Positions 16,540 to 26,200 of a stretch of DNA of 32,450 nucleotides are shown piece after piece (positions within the stretch are counted from its first letter, which is position 1; each line of letters opens with the position of its first letter). This stretch comes from Candidatus Paraburkholderia calva (GTDB taxonomy: Bacteria > Pseudomonadota > Gammaproteobacteria > Burkholderiales > Burkholderiaceae), in NCBI GenBank assembly GCA_001184395.1, contig LFLF01000032.1, positions 1-32,450 of the forward strand, written 5' to 3'. Under the pieces are notes generated by a model. The model worked only from the letters and a program-made list of their open reading frames with translations, was not told the DNA's origin and searched no databases. A program made the translations under genes and the position numbers.

Positions 16540-17290
16540 CGCACGCCGGAAAAGTTGATGGCGGGCGCATTGGCGATCACGCCGTCGGTAGTCGTTGGGG
16601 AAGCGCTCGATCACCGTGAAGCCTTCGCGTTCGCCGGTCGAGCCACCCGCGAAATAGGTTTTCTCGGGATTGTGCCCGTAGCCCATCTGGATGAGCGCGA
16701 GCGCCACGTCGGGGTTTTCTTCAGATGCGCGAAGCCGAAGTTGACAATGGCCTCGTCGTTCACCGCGAAATCCGCGCGGCCGGCGTTGCCCGCGTGCCCC
16801 GAGTCGGAGCCGAAGGTGGCGTAACCGCGTGAGAGCGGTGTCGAATCGGGCGCGCAGGACATCGGCTCGGTGCCTGAAACGATCGTGCCGTTATATCCGC
16901 CGCCGCCCATTTCAACGCGCGGCCATTCCAGCGCGTCGGCAGGTTCACTTCGAAGCGGATATCGGGCGTGCTGTCCTGCAATGCGCGGATATACTCGGTG
17001 ATGCGGCAATATTCGCCGTTGCGGTTGCCGGGCGTAGTCGCCTTGATCACCGCTGCGCTGAACAGGGTCGCGCCGCGCGTCGGCAACCCGATCACCGAGG
17101 CGGGCACGAACTTGCCGTCGAGATCCTCGCAGTGCTTGGTCAGATACGTGGCCGCCCGCGCGTGCGCGCACGTCAGCAGCGCGGCGACGAAGAGCGCCGC
17201 GGGCGGAAGGGACGAGCGGATAAATAGTGGCGAAAACGGAACACGACGCGCGGATCGATGTGGAGTGGTTGCTTCAAACGCCGCCCACAT
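16540..17290 (-). pseudogene. Tannase/feruloyl esterase family protein, truncated and frameshifted
   Basis: From a start near 17290 the product has an N-terminal export signal (SSLPPAALFVAALLTCAHAR), then AATYLTKHCEDLDGKFVPAS, ATTPGNRNGEYCRITEYIRA, DIRFEVNLPTRWNGRALK and, in a second frame, MGGGGYNGTIVSGTEP, RGYATFGSDSGHAGNAGRAD and AVNDEAIVNFGFAHLK. A third frame gives ALALIQMGYGHNPEKTYFAG and GSTGEREGFTVIERFPNDY. GGSTG is the catalytic-serine motif of the tannase/feruloyl esterase family; these secreted esterases cleave plant phenolic esters. The fragments NAPAINFSGVRL are the last recognisable residues, so the Asp/His part of the triad (C-terminal half) is missing. Frame changes lie near 16900 and 16700. 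Confidence 0.8.
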
Positions 17291-17435
17291 ATATAAGAAG
17301 CGTTCGCCTTAAGGAATTCGGAGCGACCGGACGTTGAAGGACACAACCTGCCGACGCGAAATCAGGATGTTCATCGCGGGATGCACATTGCGTGCCCACC
17401 CTTTCATTCGCCTTACTTTTCGGCGAGCCGAAACG

Positions 17436-18282
17436 TCACTCGCCGACCCATTCGCCGCGTAGATCGCTGGTTTCGAGCAATTGCAGGAGCGTTTCGGCGG
17501 GCCGGCTTAGATGCTCGCCCCGAACGCAATGAACTCCACTTCCGGGAGTTTCGGCAATTCTGCGCGATTGACCGGCGGCGCGAGCACGCGCCCCGCCAGA
17601 AAATCTGACCGAACGGTCAGACCCAGTCCGCCGCGCGCCGCCGCGATGCAGCCCGGGCTGCTGCTCGTGCAGACGGTTTGCCAGCTCGCGCCAGGGTCGC
17701 GAGCGCATCGAGCACCACGGCGCGCGTCACGCTTGGCTCCGCGACGAGAATGAGCGGCAGCGGCTGGCTCGTATCGACGACGGTGCCCTTCCTTCGTAAG
17801 CCATTCCAGGCGACCGCTGAAAAGGCGCGTGCCGCGCGCGTCACCGAAACGGCGCTGCCGACCGCGAGATCGAGTTCGCCCGCATCGATGAGCTGATACA
17901 GCCGCCCGGTCATGCCATGGTGATTTCCAGTTCCACGTCGGGATGCGTGTCGCGGCAAGCCGCCAGCACGCTCGGCGGCAGCCCGAGCGCGAGATCGTCG
18001 GACGAACTGAGCCGCACGCGGCCGCGGCGAACTAAACTGGGATTGCGCGTGCGCCATCGCTTCCAGGATCACGCGCGCGTGGACCAGCATGGCTTCTCCG
18101 TCCGCCGTGAGCGCGAGCGAGTGCGTGTCGCACACGAACGGGCGTCGCCCGACACTCTCCTCCAGGCGCCGGATATGTTCCGACACGCTCGACTGGCGCA
18201 GCCCGAGCTGGCGCCCGGCTTCGGTGAAACTGTTCGACGTGGCCACCGTCACGAAGGTGTTCAGCCAGATGGGATTGAACAT
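17436..18282 (-). pseudogene. LysR-family transcriptional regulator, broken
   Basis: The ATG at 18282 begins MFNPIWLNTFVTVATSNSFT, then EAGRQLGLRQSSVSEHIRRL and EESVGRRPFV, a complete LysR winged helix. The effector domain is scrambled: MTGRLYQLIDAGELDLAVGS is readable, as are VDTSQPLPLILVAEPSVTR and AVVLDALATL, but other stretches need different frames. The C-terminus reads SRPAETLLQLLETSDLRGEW to the stop at 17436. Frame changes lie near 18020, 17900 and 17700. It is divergent from the DHA2 exporter, with 152 bp between, and was probably its regulator. A LysR-type dyad lies 12 bp upstream of the start. Confidence 0.85.
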
Positions 18283-18293
18283 GTGGCATTGTC

Positions 18294-18308
18294 ATCGGAT
18301 AAACCGAT
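18294..18308. promoter_or_regulatory. Putative LysR-type operator
   Basis: ATCGG-ATAAA-CCGAT is a perfect dyad with a T-N11-A spacing, just upstream of the LysR remnant and in the intergenic region shared with the MFS exporter. Placement and shape fit a LysR recognition site; binding is inferred. Confidence 0.5.
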
Positions 18309-18434
18309 TGCAGTCAATGTGGCTAGCGGGCTTTCCGATCACCGCGTTTAGTTCACTAATATTTCACATAATGCGCGGCGGGAGGGCTCAAACGTCCCGG
18401 CTGCCGCGTCGCATCAACCCGAAACCCGCCCCAC

Positions 18435-19804
18435 ATGACACGACAGTCCTCGCACACGGCGCTTCTCTGGATCGTTGCCGTGGGCTTTTTCATGCAGGCG
18501 CTCGACACGACCATCGTGAATACGGCGCTGCCTTCCATCGCGCGCGATCTGTTCGCCGCACCGCTCGCGATGCAATCCATCGTCGTCGCCTACACGCTCA
18601 CCATGGCGCTCCTTACGCCGGCTTCCGGGTGGCTGGCGGACCGTTTCGGCACGCGGCGCGTGTACTTCGCGTCGATTGCGCTGTTCGTGATCGGCTCGCT
18701 CGCCTGCTCGAGCGCGCATACGCTCAATCAACTGGTGATGGCGCGCGTGCTGCGGCATCGGCGGCTCGATGCTGCTGCCGATCGGCCACCTCGCCCTGCG
18801 CACCGTGACCGGCAAAGCCTACGTCTCCGCACTCGCGATGATTTCGGTCGCCGGTCAGATCGGCCCGACGCGCGGCGGCTGGTTCGTCGAATCGTTCTCG
18901 TGGCACTGGATCTTCCTGATCAACGTGCCGATCGCAACGTGCCGATCGGCGCGGCGGGTCTCTACGCGGTGCGGCGCTTCCTGCCCCACGATCCGCTCGA
19001 CAGCCGCGCGCCATTCGATTTCGTCGGCTGTGGGTTGCTGTCTTTGTGAATGGTGTCGTTTTTGCTGGCGCTCGATTGCCCGGTCTCGACGCATCGCGGC
19101 ACGGTGGCGGCGCTGCTGTTCGTGATCGCGGCGGCATCGGCGTTTGCGTATATTCCGCCCGCGCGGCGCAAGCGCAATCCGCTGTTCCAGCTCGCGCTGT
19201 TCCGTGAGCCGAATTTCAGCGTCGGGCAGCTCGGCAATCTGCTATGCCGGATCGGTTCGAGCGCGGTGCCGTTCCTGCTGCCGCTTCTCATGCAGCTCTA
19301 ACTCGGCTACATGCCGCTGCATTCCGGTCTGGTCATGATTCCCATCACGCTCGCCGTCACCGTCTCGAAGCGCTGGATCACGCGATTCGTCAAGCGCTAC
19401 GGCTACGAGACCTTCCTGCTGGTCAACACCATGCTGGTGGGCGCATCGATCGTCGGCTTCGCGGCGTTCTCGCCGTCCTTCCCGCTGATCGGCGAGCTGG
19501 CGATCCTCACGGCGCCTGCAACTGAACAGCGTTACGCTGAAGGGCTTGTCGAGCAAGGACGCGGGCAGCGGCAACAGTCTGTTCTCGATGGTGCAGATGC
19601 TCGCCATCGGCCTGGGCGTGTCGATCGGGGGATCGCTCGTGCAGGTCTTCGAAGGCCAACTCGGTTCGGCGCCGCTCGGCTTCAAGCTGAGTTTCGTCTG
19701 CATGGGCGTCTTCACACTGCTTTCGGCCGGTGGTTTTCCGCCGTCTCGATTCGGAGCCGTGCAACCCGCGTCTGCCTCCGCCGCGCCGCATGACGAAACT
19801 GTGA
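18435..19804 (+). pseudogene. DHA2-family MFS exporter (HsrA-like), broken
   Basis: From the ATG at 18435 the protein starts [20 protein letters not shown], then [20 protein letters not shown] (DHA2 motif D1), [18 protein letters not shown] (MFS motif A) and continues in other frames with [49 protein letters not shown] and LSSKDAGSGNSLFSMVQMLA. About six codons are missing where homologues read GPILGPTLGGW, losing part of motif C. There is a TGA at 19047-19049, a TAA at 19300-19302 where homologues have Gln, a short duplication of AACGTGCCGATCG near 18922-18947, and further frame changes near 18750 and 19520. The gene ends RRMTKL at 19804. Fourteen-helix multidrug export is the family role. 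Confidence 0.85.
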
Positions 19805-19884
19805 AACCCGTCACAGCGCGTGGAGCGCAATCGGCTTATGCTATCGGTCCAGATCTTCACTCTTTCCTTTTCAGGAGCCTAATC

Positions 19885-20873
19885 GTGGAATACCGCAAAT
19901 TCGGTAACACTGGTCTCACCGTTTCGCGACTCACGCTCGGCACGATGACCTTCGGTTTGCAGACCGAAGAGGACATGCCGCGCAGCATCATGGATCGGGC
20001 GGTGAATGCGGGCGTCAACTTCATCGACACCGCGAACGTCTATCCGCTCGGCAGCAGTCACGATCTGGCCGGCCGCACCGAGGAAATCGTCGGCCGGTGG
20101 CTCAAGGGCCGGCGCGATCGTTATATCGTCTCCACCAAGGCGGTCCACGAGATGGGCCCGCTCGCCTGGCGGCGCGTCGCGCAAGCATCTGCTCGATGCC
20201 ATCGATGCATCGCTCACGCGTTTGGGCACCGATTACGTCGATCTGTATCAGTTGCATAACGACGACCGCGAGACCCCGCTCGACGAAATGCTCGAGCGCT
20301 CGACGCCATCGTGAAAAGTGGCAAGGCGCGATATGTCGGCGTGTCGAATTTTCTGGCGTACCGCCTGGTACGCGCTCGGCCGCGCCGATGTGCTGCGTCC
20401 GGCACGTTTCGTGTCGGTGCAGCCGCGCTACAACCTGCTGTTCCGCCAGATCGAGCGCGAACTGCTGCCGCTCGCGGGCGAGGAAGGTCTCGCGGTGATT
20501 CCCTACAACCCGCTCGCCGGCGGCTTGTTGACCGGCAAGCACGGCTACGGCGCGGGGCCGTCGGAGGGTCCCGCTTTACGGTCCGCGGTCGGCAAGGCGG
20601 GCGAACTGTACACGCAGCGCTACTGGTACGAGCGTGAATTTCACAGTATCGAGAAGATCAACCGCATCGTCGGGCCGACGGGCCGGTCGCTGGCGAGCAC
20701 CGCGCTCGCGTGGATGCTGGCGAGTCCGGTGGTGACCTCGGCGATCATCGGCGAGCCGGCCGGATCAACTGAACAAAACGCTTGTCGCGGTGGATCGTCC
20801 GATCGATCCGGAAATCAAGGCGAAACTCGACGAAGCGACCGCCGAATACCGCTTCGGCGACGCACTGCACTGA
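19885..20873 (+). pseudogene. Aldo/keto reductase, frameshifted
   Basis: A GTG at 19885 after GGAGCC starts VEYRKFGNTGLTVSRLTLGT. The catalytic tetrad is visible: Asp in [13 protein letters not shown], Tyr in the same motif, Lys in [13 protein letters not shown] and His in [18 protein letters not shown]. The cofactor side includes GKARYVGVSN, RPARFVSVQPRYNLLFRQIE, GLAVIPYNPLAGGLLTGKHG and SLASTALAWMLASPVVTSAI. The end, KAKLDEATAEYRFGDALH, has its TGA at 20871-20873. Frame changes occur near 20180, 20300, 20365 and 20770, each by one or two bases. The length (about 325 codons) and NAD(P)H-linked carbonyl reductase fold match the family. It follows the exporter by 80 bp in the same direction. 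Confidence 0.9.
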
Positions 20874-20916
20874 CTAGCGCTGATTTTCGCCAAACAATTG
20901 CTCGCGGCGCGCCCGC

Positions 20917-21895
20917 TCAGACGCGCGCCGCGCGCGCCCGATAGAACCCTTCCAGCGAGTAGACCGCGCGCGCGGCCCAGATCGCGCCGTAACCGATCAG
21001 CTGATCGTGCCCGAGGTATTCGCCGTAGATCACCACGCCGATCAGCAATTGCAGCGTCAGCGTGATGTACTGGATCAGCCCGAGCATCGACAGCGGAATA
21101 CGCCGCGCGCCCGCCGCGAACAGCAGCGGCACCGCGGTTACCGGACCTGCCGCCACGAGTAGCAATTTCAGGCCGCGCGCCGCCTGCGAAAATCCGCTGC
21201 CGCCGAACTCGTCAGGAACAGATACAGCAGCGCGACCGGGCACAGAATGACGGTTTCGAGCGTCAGCCCTTCGAGCGCACCGAGCGATGCGGTCTTGCGC
21301 AGCAAACCGTACCCGCCGAAGGTCAGCGCGAGCGCAAGGCTGATCCACGGCGGCGTACCGTTCACCCAAGTCAGCCAGATGATGCCCACGCCCGCCACGA
21401 TGACCGCGAGCCACTGCATCGGCCGCAAAAGCTCGTGCAAAAACGCCATGCCGAACAGCACGTTGATCAGCGGATTGATGAAGTAGCCAAGGCTCGCTTC
21501 GACGATATGTTCCGCGTTCACCGCCCAGATATAGATGCCCCAGTTGGTGGACAACAGCACCGCGCTCGCGGCGAAACGTGCGAGCAGGCAGCGCGGTCGC
21601 GCAGCGTGGGCAGCAGCCACTGCCACTTGCGCAGCACCGTCAGCACGACGAGCAGGAATGCCATCGACCACGCCATGCGGTGCGCGAGCATCTCGATTGC
21701 GCTGATCGAATGCAAGGCCTTGAAGTAAATCAGAAAAAGGCCCCAAATGGCAAAGGCCGCGAATGCGTAGACGAGCCTGGATTCATTGTTTCGAACATTG
21801 GTGCGAATGCCCGGAGCGCGCTGGGCGACGGAAGTATCCGCAAGGAAGGGAAGCGGGATTTTAGACAACGCCGGCGTCTGTTCCATGCTGGACAT
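20917..21895 (-). pseudogene. rarD: RarD (EamA-family permease), frameshifted
   Basis: From the ATG at 21895 (AAAGGG upstream) the reading is MSSMEQTPALSKIPL, then ESRLVYAFAAFAIWGLFLIY, FKALHSISAIEMLAHRMAWS and MAFLLVVLTVLRKWQWLLPT. In the next frame come VLLSTNWGIYIWAVNAEHIV, EASLGYFINPLINVLFGMAF and LAVIVAGVGIIWLTWVNGTP, in the last PLSMLGLIQYITLTLQLLIG and VVIYGEYL. That order of ten helices and the YFINPL and QYI motifs identify RarD. Frame breaks lie near 21590 and 21190. RarD proteins are drug/metabolite transporters of uncertain substrate. Its start lies back to back with the intact AI-2E permease. Confidence 0.85.
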
Positions 21896-21978
21896 TGAAC
21901 CCTTTTCGCACGCAGCGCTCGAACCATCATCACGCGCGGCACGCAACGTGCTAATTCGTGCCGCCTTCTCATGCTCAT

Positions 21979-23046
21979 ATGCCTATGAACGACGACGACC
22001 TGGTTCACCAAAAATTCTTCCACTTGTTGCTGCTGCTCGTGACCGTGGCGCTCGGATGGGTGCTGCTGCCGTTTTTCGGCGCAATCTTCTGGGGCGCGAT
22101 TCTCGCAATCCTGTTCCAGCCGATGCAGCGTTACCTCGCCGCGCGCTTCGGCAAACGCCGCAATCTCGCCGCACTGACCACGCTAGGTGTCGCGATCCTG
22201 ATCGTGATCATTCCGCTCGCCGTCGTCGCCGTCACGCTGGTGCAGGAAATCGCCCTCGCCTACGCGCAGATCAAATCCGGCCAATGGAATTTCGGCGCGT
22301 TCTTCCAACATATGCTGCAGGCGCTGCCGAATTCCGTGCAGCAACTGCTCGGCCGCTACGGCATGACCGACATCTCCGGCGTACAGCAGAAGCTGATGGA
22401 AGGTGCATCGCAGATCAGCCAGTTCGCCGCCGCGCAGGCGCTGTCCATCGGACAGAACACCTTCCAGTTCCTGGTGAGCTTCGGCGTGATGCTCTATCTT
22501 GTGTTCTTCCTGCTGCGCGACGGCGGCGAGATTGCCCGGCGCATCCGCCGCGCGATTCCGCTCGACAACGAACCGAAGCAGCATCTGATCGCCAAGTTCA
22601 CCACGGTCGTGCACGCGACGGTCAAGGGCAACATCGCGGTGGCGGCCGTGCAGGGCTTTCTCGGCGGCCTTATTTTCTGGATGCTCGGCATCAACGGTTC
22701 GCTGCTGTGGGGCGTGCTGATGGCGTTCCTGTCGCTGCTGCCGGCCGTCGGCGCGGCGATCGTCTGGGGACCCGCCGCGATCTATTTCTTCATGACCGGC
22801 GTGCTCGGCAAGGGGCTGATTCTGGTCGTGTTCTGCGTCGTGGTGATCGGGCTGGTGGACAACCTGCTGCGCCCGCTACTCGTCGGCAAGGACACGAAGA
22901 TGCCCGACTGGGTCGTGCTCATTTCGACGCTGGGCGGCATGGCGCTGTTCGGCATCAACGGCTTCGTGATCGGGCCGCTGGTGGCGACGCTGTTCATGGC
23001 GAGTTGGGATATCTTCACGCAGGATGAAGAAAGCGAGAATGTCTGA
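21979..23046 (+). CDS. AI-2E family transporter (PerM/TqsA-type permease)
   Basis: Intact frame, 355 residues from the ATG at 21979 (MPMNDDDL; a GTG at 21958 or ATG at 21985 are alternatives, as no strong ribosome site decides). This is a UPF0118/AI-2E-family inner-membrane permease with the usual eight helices: LLLLLVTVALGWVLLPFFGA, IFWGAILAILFQPMQRYL, GVAILIVIIPLAVVAVTLV, FQFLVSFGVMLYLVFFLLRD, then GNIAVAAVQGFLGGLIFWML, GVLMAFLSLLPAVGAAIVWG, VVVIGLVDNLLRPLLVGKDT and LGGMALFGINGFVIGPLVA. The PAVGA and GLVDN-L-P motifs are family hallmarks. Substrates vary: AI-2 export is shown for TqsA, ion antiport for some relatives. It is undamaged beside the broken rarD and converges on spoVR. Confidence 0.9.
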   Translation: MPMNDDDLVHQKFFHLLLLLVTVALGWVLLPFFGAIFWGAILAILFQPMQRYLAARFGKRRNLAALTTLGVAILIVIIPLAVVAVTLVQEIALAYAQIKSGQWNFGAFFQHMLQALPNSVQQLLGRYGMTDISGVQQKLMEGASQISQFAAAQALSIGQNTFQFLVSFGVMLYLVFFLLRDGGEIARRIRRAIPLDNEPKQHLIAKFTTVVHATVKGNIAVAAVQGFLGGLIFWMLGINGSLLWGVLMAFLSLLPAVGAAIVWGPAAIYFFMTGVLGKGLILVVFCVVVIGLVDNLLRPLLVGKDTKMPDWVVLISTLGGMALFGINGFVIGPLVATLFMASWDIFTQDEESENV

Positions 23047-23075
23047 GCGGCATTGAGCGCCCCACCGATCGTCAA

Positions 23076-23106
23076 TAAAAAACCGGCTCGCGAGGAGTCA
23101 GTTTTC
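23076..23106. terminator. Bidirectional terminator between AI-2E permease and spoVR
   Basis: AAAAAACCGGCTC and GAGTCAGTTTTC form an imperfect stem (one mismatch, one wobble pair) flanked by A-runs on one side and T-runs on the other, so it can stop transcripts from both convergent genes. The run of six A gives a U-tract for the minus-strand prkA-yeaH-spoVR message. Confidence 0.6.
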
Positions 23107-23123
23107 GTTGCTGCGTGCGACGT

Positions 23124-24647
23124 TCAGCACGTAGTCGGCGCGTTATAGCGGCACTCGAAGCGTTTTCTCACCGTGCCGTTCTCATCGACGCTTTCCAGAT
23201 ACACATCGAACTGCCACAAGCGCGCCATGTGCTTGAGCACTTCGTCGCTGTCATTCGACAGATGACGATTGTCCGTCATGAAGTGCCGCAGCGTGAACGT
23301 GCGGTCGCCGCGTGTGTTGACCGAATACACCTGAATATTCGGCTCGCGATGGTGAATGTCGTACTGCCGCGACAACACCTGCCGCACGTAGCGATAACCG
23401 CTGCCGTCGTGAATGGCCGACACCTCTAGCGTGTCGCGCATGTCGTCGTCCAGGATCGAGAACAGGCGCATTTCGCGAATCAGACGCGGCGACAGATACT
23501 GGGCGATAAAGCTCTCGTCCTTGAAGTTGCGCATGGCGTAATGCAAGGACTCCAGCCAGTCGCTGCCCGCGAGTTCCGGGAACCACTCGCGGTCTTCGTC
23601 CGTCGGGTTTTCGCAGATGCGGCGGATGTCGCTCATCATGGAGAAGCCCAGCGCATACGGATTGATGCCGCTGTAATACGGCTTCGTCACCGGCGGCTGA
23701 TACACCGCGTTCGAATGCGAGTGCAGGAACTCCATCATGAAGCCGTCTTTGAGCCGGCCTTCGTTATAGAGCGTGTTGAGCAGCGTGTAATGCCAGAATG
23801 TGGCCCAGCCTTCGTTCATCACCTGCGTCTGACGCTGCGGATAAAAATACTGGCCGATCTTGCGCACGATGCGGATGACCTCACGTTCCCACGGCTCCAG
23901 CAACGGCGCATTCTTTTCCGCGAAGTACAGCAGGTTTTCCTGCGGCTCCGGCGGATAATGCGTTTCGATTTCCTCGGCCGTCGTCTCCTTGCTCTTGGGC
24001 AGCGTGCGCCAGAGTTCGTTGACCTGCGATTGCAGATACGCCTCGCGCTCGCGGCGCATGGTGGTTTCCTTCGCGAGCGACAGTTTCTGCGGACGCTTGT
24101 ACCGGTCCACGCCGTAGTTCATCAGCGCGTGACACGAGTCGAGCAGTTCCTCGACGCGATCTAGCCCGAAGCGCTCTTCGCACTCCGCGATGTAGTTCTT
24201 CGCGTACACGAGGTAATCGATGATAGCGTGCGCATCCGTCCACAGCTTGAACAGATAATTGCCCTTGAAGAACGAGTTGTGCCCGTACGCCGCATGGGCG
24301 ATCACGAGTGCCTGCATCGTCATAGTGTTCTCTTCCATGAGATACGCGATGCAGGGATTGGAATTGATGACGATTTCGTAAGCGAGGCCCATTTGCCCGC
24401 GCCGATAGCCTTTCTCGGTCGAGAGAAAGTGCTTGCCGAACGACCAGTGCCGATAATTCACCGGCATGCCGACGGACGCGTAAGCATCCATCATCTGCTC
24501 GGAGCTGATGATTTCGAGCTGGATGGGATACACGTCGAGCCCGTACCGATTGGCGACGCGGGAGATTTCCGCGTCGTATTCCTCGATCAGCTCGACGCTC
24601 CAGTCCGATGGGCACGGCAGCGGCCGCCGTTTTTCCGCTACATTCAT
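23124..24647 (-). CDS. SpoVR family protein (YcgB-like)
   Basis: Intact 507-residue frame, the usual length for YcgB/SpoVR proteins; start ATG 24647 after AGGAGG. Family features are WSVELIEEYDAEISRVANRY, GLDVYPIQLEIISSEQMMDA, MPVNYRHWSFGKHFLSTEKG, YRRGQMGLAYEIVINSNPCI, AYLMEENTMTMQALVIAHAA and HAAYGHNSFFKGNYLF; His and Glu residues in these runs suggest a metal-binding alpha-helical core. In Bacillus SpoVR affects the spore cortex. In non-sporulating proteobacteria it sits with prkA and yeaH and its biochemical role is unclear. It is the last gene of that minus-strand cluster, 130 bp after yeaH, and ends in a hairpin at 23076-23106. No defects seen. Confidence 0.95.
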   Translation of the reverse strand: MNVAEKRRPLPCPSDWSVELIEEYDAEISRVANRYGLDVYPIQLEIISSEQMMDAYASVGMPVNYRHWSFGKHFLSTEKGYRRGQMGLAYEIVINSNPCIAYLMEENTMTMQALVIAHAAYGHNSFFKGNYLFKLWTDAHAIIDYLVYAKNYIAECEERFGLDRVEELLDSCHALMNYGVDRYKRPQKLSLAKETTMRREREAYLQSQVNELWRTLPKSKETTAEEIETHYPPEPQENLLYFAEKNAPLLEPWEREVIRIVRKIGQYFYPQRQTQVMNEGWATFWHYTLLNTLYNEGRLKDGFMMEFLHSHSNAVYQPPVTKPYYSGINPYALGFSMMSDIRRICENPTDEDREWFPELAGSDWLESLHYAMRNFKDESFIAQYLSPRLIREMRLFSILDDDMRDTLEVSAIHDGSGYRYVRQVLSRQYDIHHREPNIQVYSVNTRGDRTFTLRHFMTDNRHLSNDSDEVLKHMARLWQFDVYLESVDENGTVRKRFECRYNAPTTC

Positions 24648-24777
24648 CCTGTCCTCCTCGTGCGTCCATGCATTGCTGCGGACGCCTTGCGTTGCCCCAC
24701 CGCTTCGGGCCCAGGCTACGATGTGATTCCGGAAGCATGATCGTCCGTGCTCCCTGTGCGATCTATGCGTCTGATGC

Positions 24778-26034
24778 TCAGGCTGCTGCCAGCTGTTTCT
24801 CGAATAGCTCCCTGAATACCGGATAGATATCCGCTGCCAAATCCACCTTCTTCATGGCCAGTTCTGGCGCGCCCAACGCGAGTTGAGCATACTCCAACCA
24901 GAGATTCTGCTCTTCCGGCGCGACTTGTATATACGCGAAATACCGCACCTTCGGCAGGATATCGTTCTCCAGCAGCTTGCGGCACTTCGGCGAGTCGTCA
25001 GTCCAGTTATCGCCGTCCGAAGCCTGCGCGCCGTAAATGTTCCACTTGGTTGGCGAGTAGCGCTCGTCCATGATCTTCTTCATCAGTTCGAGCGCGCTCG
25101 ACACCACCGTGCCGCCGCTTTCGGTTGAATGGAAGAAGGTGTCCTCGTCCACTTCCTCGGCGCGCGTGTGGTGACGGATGAACACGACCTCGATCTTCTC
25201 GTAGTTCCGCTGCAGGAACAGATACAGAAGAATGAAGAAGCGCTTGGAAAGATCCTTGCGCTGTTCGTCCATCGAACCGGAAACGTCCAGCAGGCAGAAC
25301 ATGACGGCCTTGCTGGAAGGCGTGGGCTGCTTGACGCGGTTGACGTAGCGAATATCGAACGGATCGATGAAGGGAATGCGTGTGATACGCCCCTGCATGA
25401 TGACGATATCCGCCTCCAGCCGCGCAATATCTTCGGGGTCGCCCTTCTCTTCCTTGAGTTGCTCGAGCTGGCGTTCCATCTCGCACAGTTGCGCGGCGAG
25501 CGGAAAACCCAGCGCGATGCGCCGCCCGAACGCCGAACGCAGCGATCTCACCACGTCGATATTGTTCGGCGTGCCTTCCGCCGTCCAGCCCGCGTGCACG
25601 TTTTTCCAGGTAGGCACGGCAAGCAGTTGCGTCTTGACCAGGCGCGGCAGTTCGAGATCGTCGAAGAAATACTGCATGAATTCTTCGCGTGAAAGTTCGA
25701 AGACGAAATCGTCCTGCCCTTCACCCTCGTTGCTGGCGCTCTTGCTGCCGCCGCCCGGCGGGCGCGGAATCTTGTCGCCGCGAATGTAGTCCGCGTTGCC
25801 CGGATAGACATACTCGCGCTTGCCGCTCGGCCCGTGACGGAACGATGGTTCCGAAATGTCCTTCTTCGGGATGGTTATGCTCTGGGTGCTTTGAATATCC
25901 TTGATGCTTCGATCGCGCACCGCGTCGGAAATGGCACGGCGAATGTAGCTCTTCACCCGGCGCAGAAAGCGCTCGCGATTGGCGATGCTCTTGTTCTTGC
26001 CCGCTAATCGGCGGTCGATGATTTGGTGCAGCAC
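24778..26034 (-). CDS. yeaH: YeaH/DUF444 family protein with VWA domain
   Basis: Intact frame; GTG at 26034 is preferred because homologues begin with LHQIIDRRLAGKNKS and GGGAG lies at proper distance. That gives 418 residues against 427 in E. coli. The N-terminal part has RRVKSYIRRAISDAVRDRSI and a Gly/Ser-rich stretch with PRPPGGGSKSAS. The C-terminal von Willebrand A domain shows the MIDAS residues in LLDVSGSMDEQRKDLSK (Asp at about residue 250), ESGGTVVSSALELMK and YGAQASDGDNWTDD. YeaH is co-expressed with the kinase PrkA and is thought to act with it in stress adaptation; its target is unknown. The upstream start near 26187 would add 51 non-homologous residues across a hairpin and is rejected. 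Confidence 0.9.
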   Translation of the reverse strand: MLHQIIDRRLAGKNKSIANRERFLRRVKSYIRRAISDAVRDRSIKDIQSTQSITIPKKDISEPSFRHGPSGKREYVYPGNADYIRGDKIPRPPGGGSKSASNEGEGQDDFVFELSREEFMQYFFDDLELPRLVKTQLLAVPTWKNVHAGWTAEGTPNNIDVVRSLRSAFGRRIALGFPLAAQLCEMERQLEQLKEEKGDPEDIARLEADIVIMQGRITRIPFIDPFDIRYVNRVKQPTPSSKAVMFCLLDVSGSMDEQRKDLSKRFFILLYLFLQRNYEKIEVVFIRHHTRAEEVDEDTFFHSTESGGTVVSSALELMKKIMDERYSPTKWNIYGAQASDGDNWTDDSPKCRKLLENDILPKVRYFAYIQVAPEEQNLWLEYAQLALGAPELAMKKVDLAADIYPVFRELFEKQLAAA

Positions 26035-26129
26035 ATCCAGTCTCCCGCGTTGATTGCGAGGAAGCGAAGCGCTGCGCGAGCCTTCGGCGCCCATGCGGCG
26101 TGACGGCGCCTCGCAAGGTGTCCCACCGT

Positions 26130-26162
26130 GTCGTCCGGTTGCGAATGCGGCAACCGGACGAC
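26130..26162 (-). other. Intercistronic stem-loop between prkA and yeaH
   Basis: GTCGTCCGGTTGC (26130-26142) is perfectly complementary to GCAACCGGACGAC (26150-26162) across a 7-nt loop GAATGCG. There is no U-run after it on the minus strand, so it is more likely an RNA-processing, stability or partial read-through element than a strong terminator. It lies in the 166-nt gap between prkA's stop and yeaH's start. Confidence 0.75.
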
Positions 26163-26200
26163 GGGGACAGTTTATATCGGCTTCCACTTTCCGAACGACA

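Noticed and set aside
21786-23027. Long plus-strand frame overlapping the AI-2E permease in another frame
   Set aside because: An Arg/Ala/Gly-rich shadow typical of GC-rich DNA; the AI-2E frame has clear membrane helices and family motifs.
26035-26187. Longer yeaH start adding 51 residues
   Set aside because: The extra residues resemble no homologue and span the 13-bp hairpin; GTG 26034 has a good ribosome site and matches the family start.
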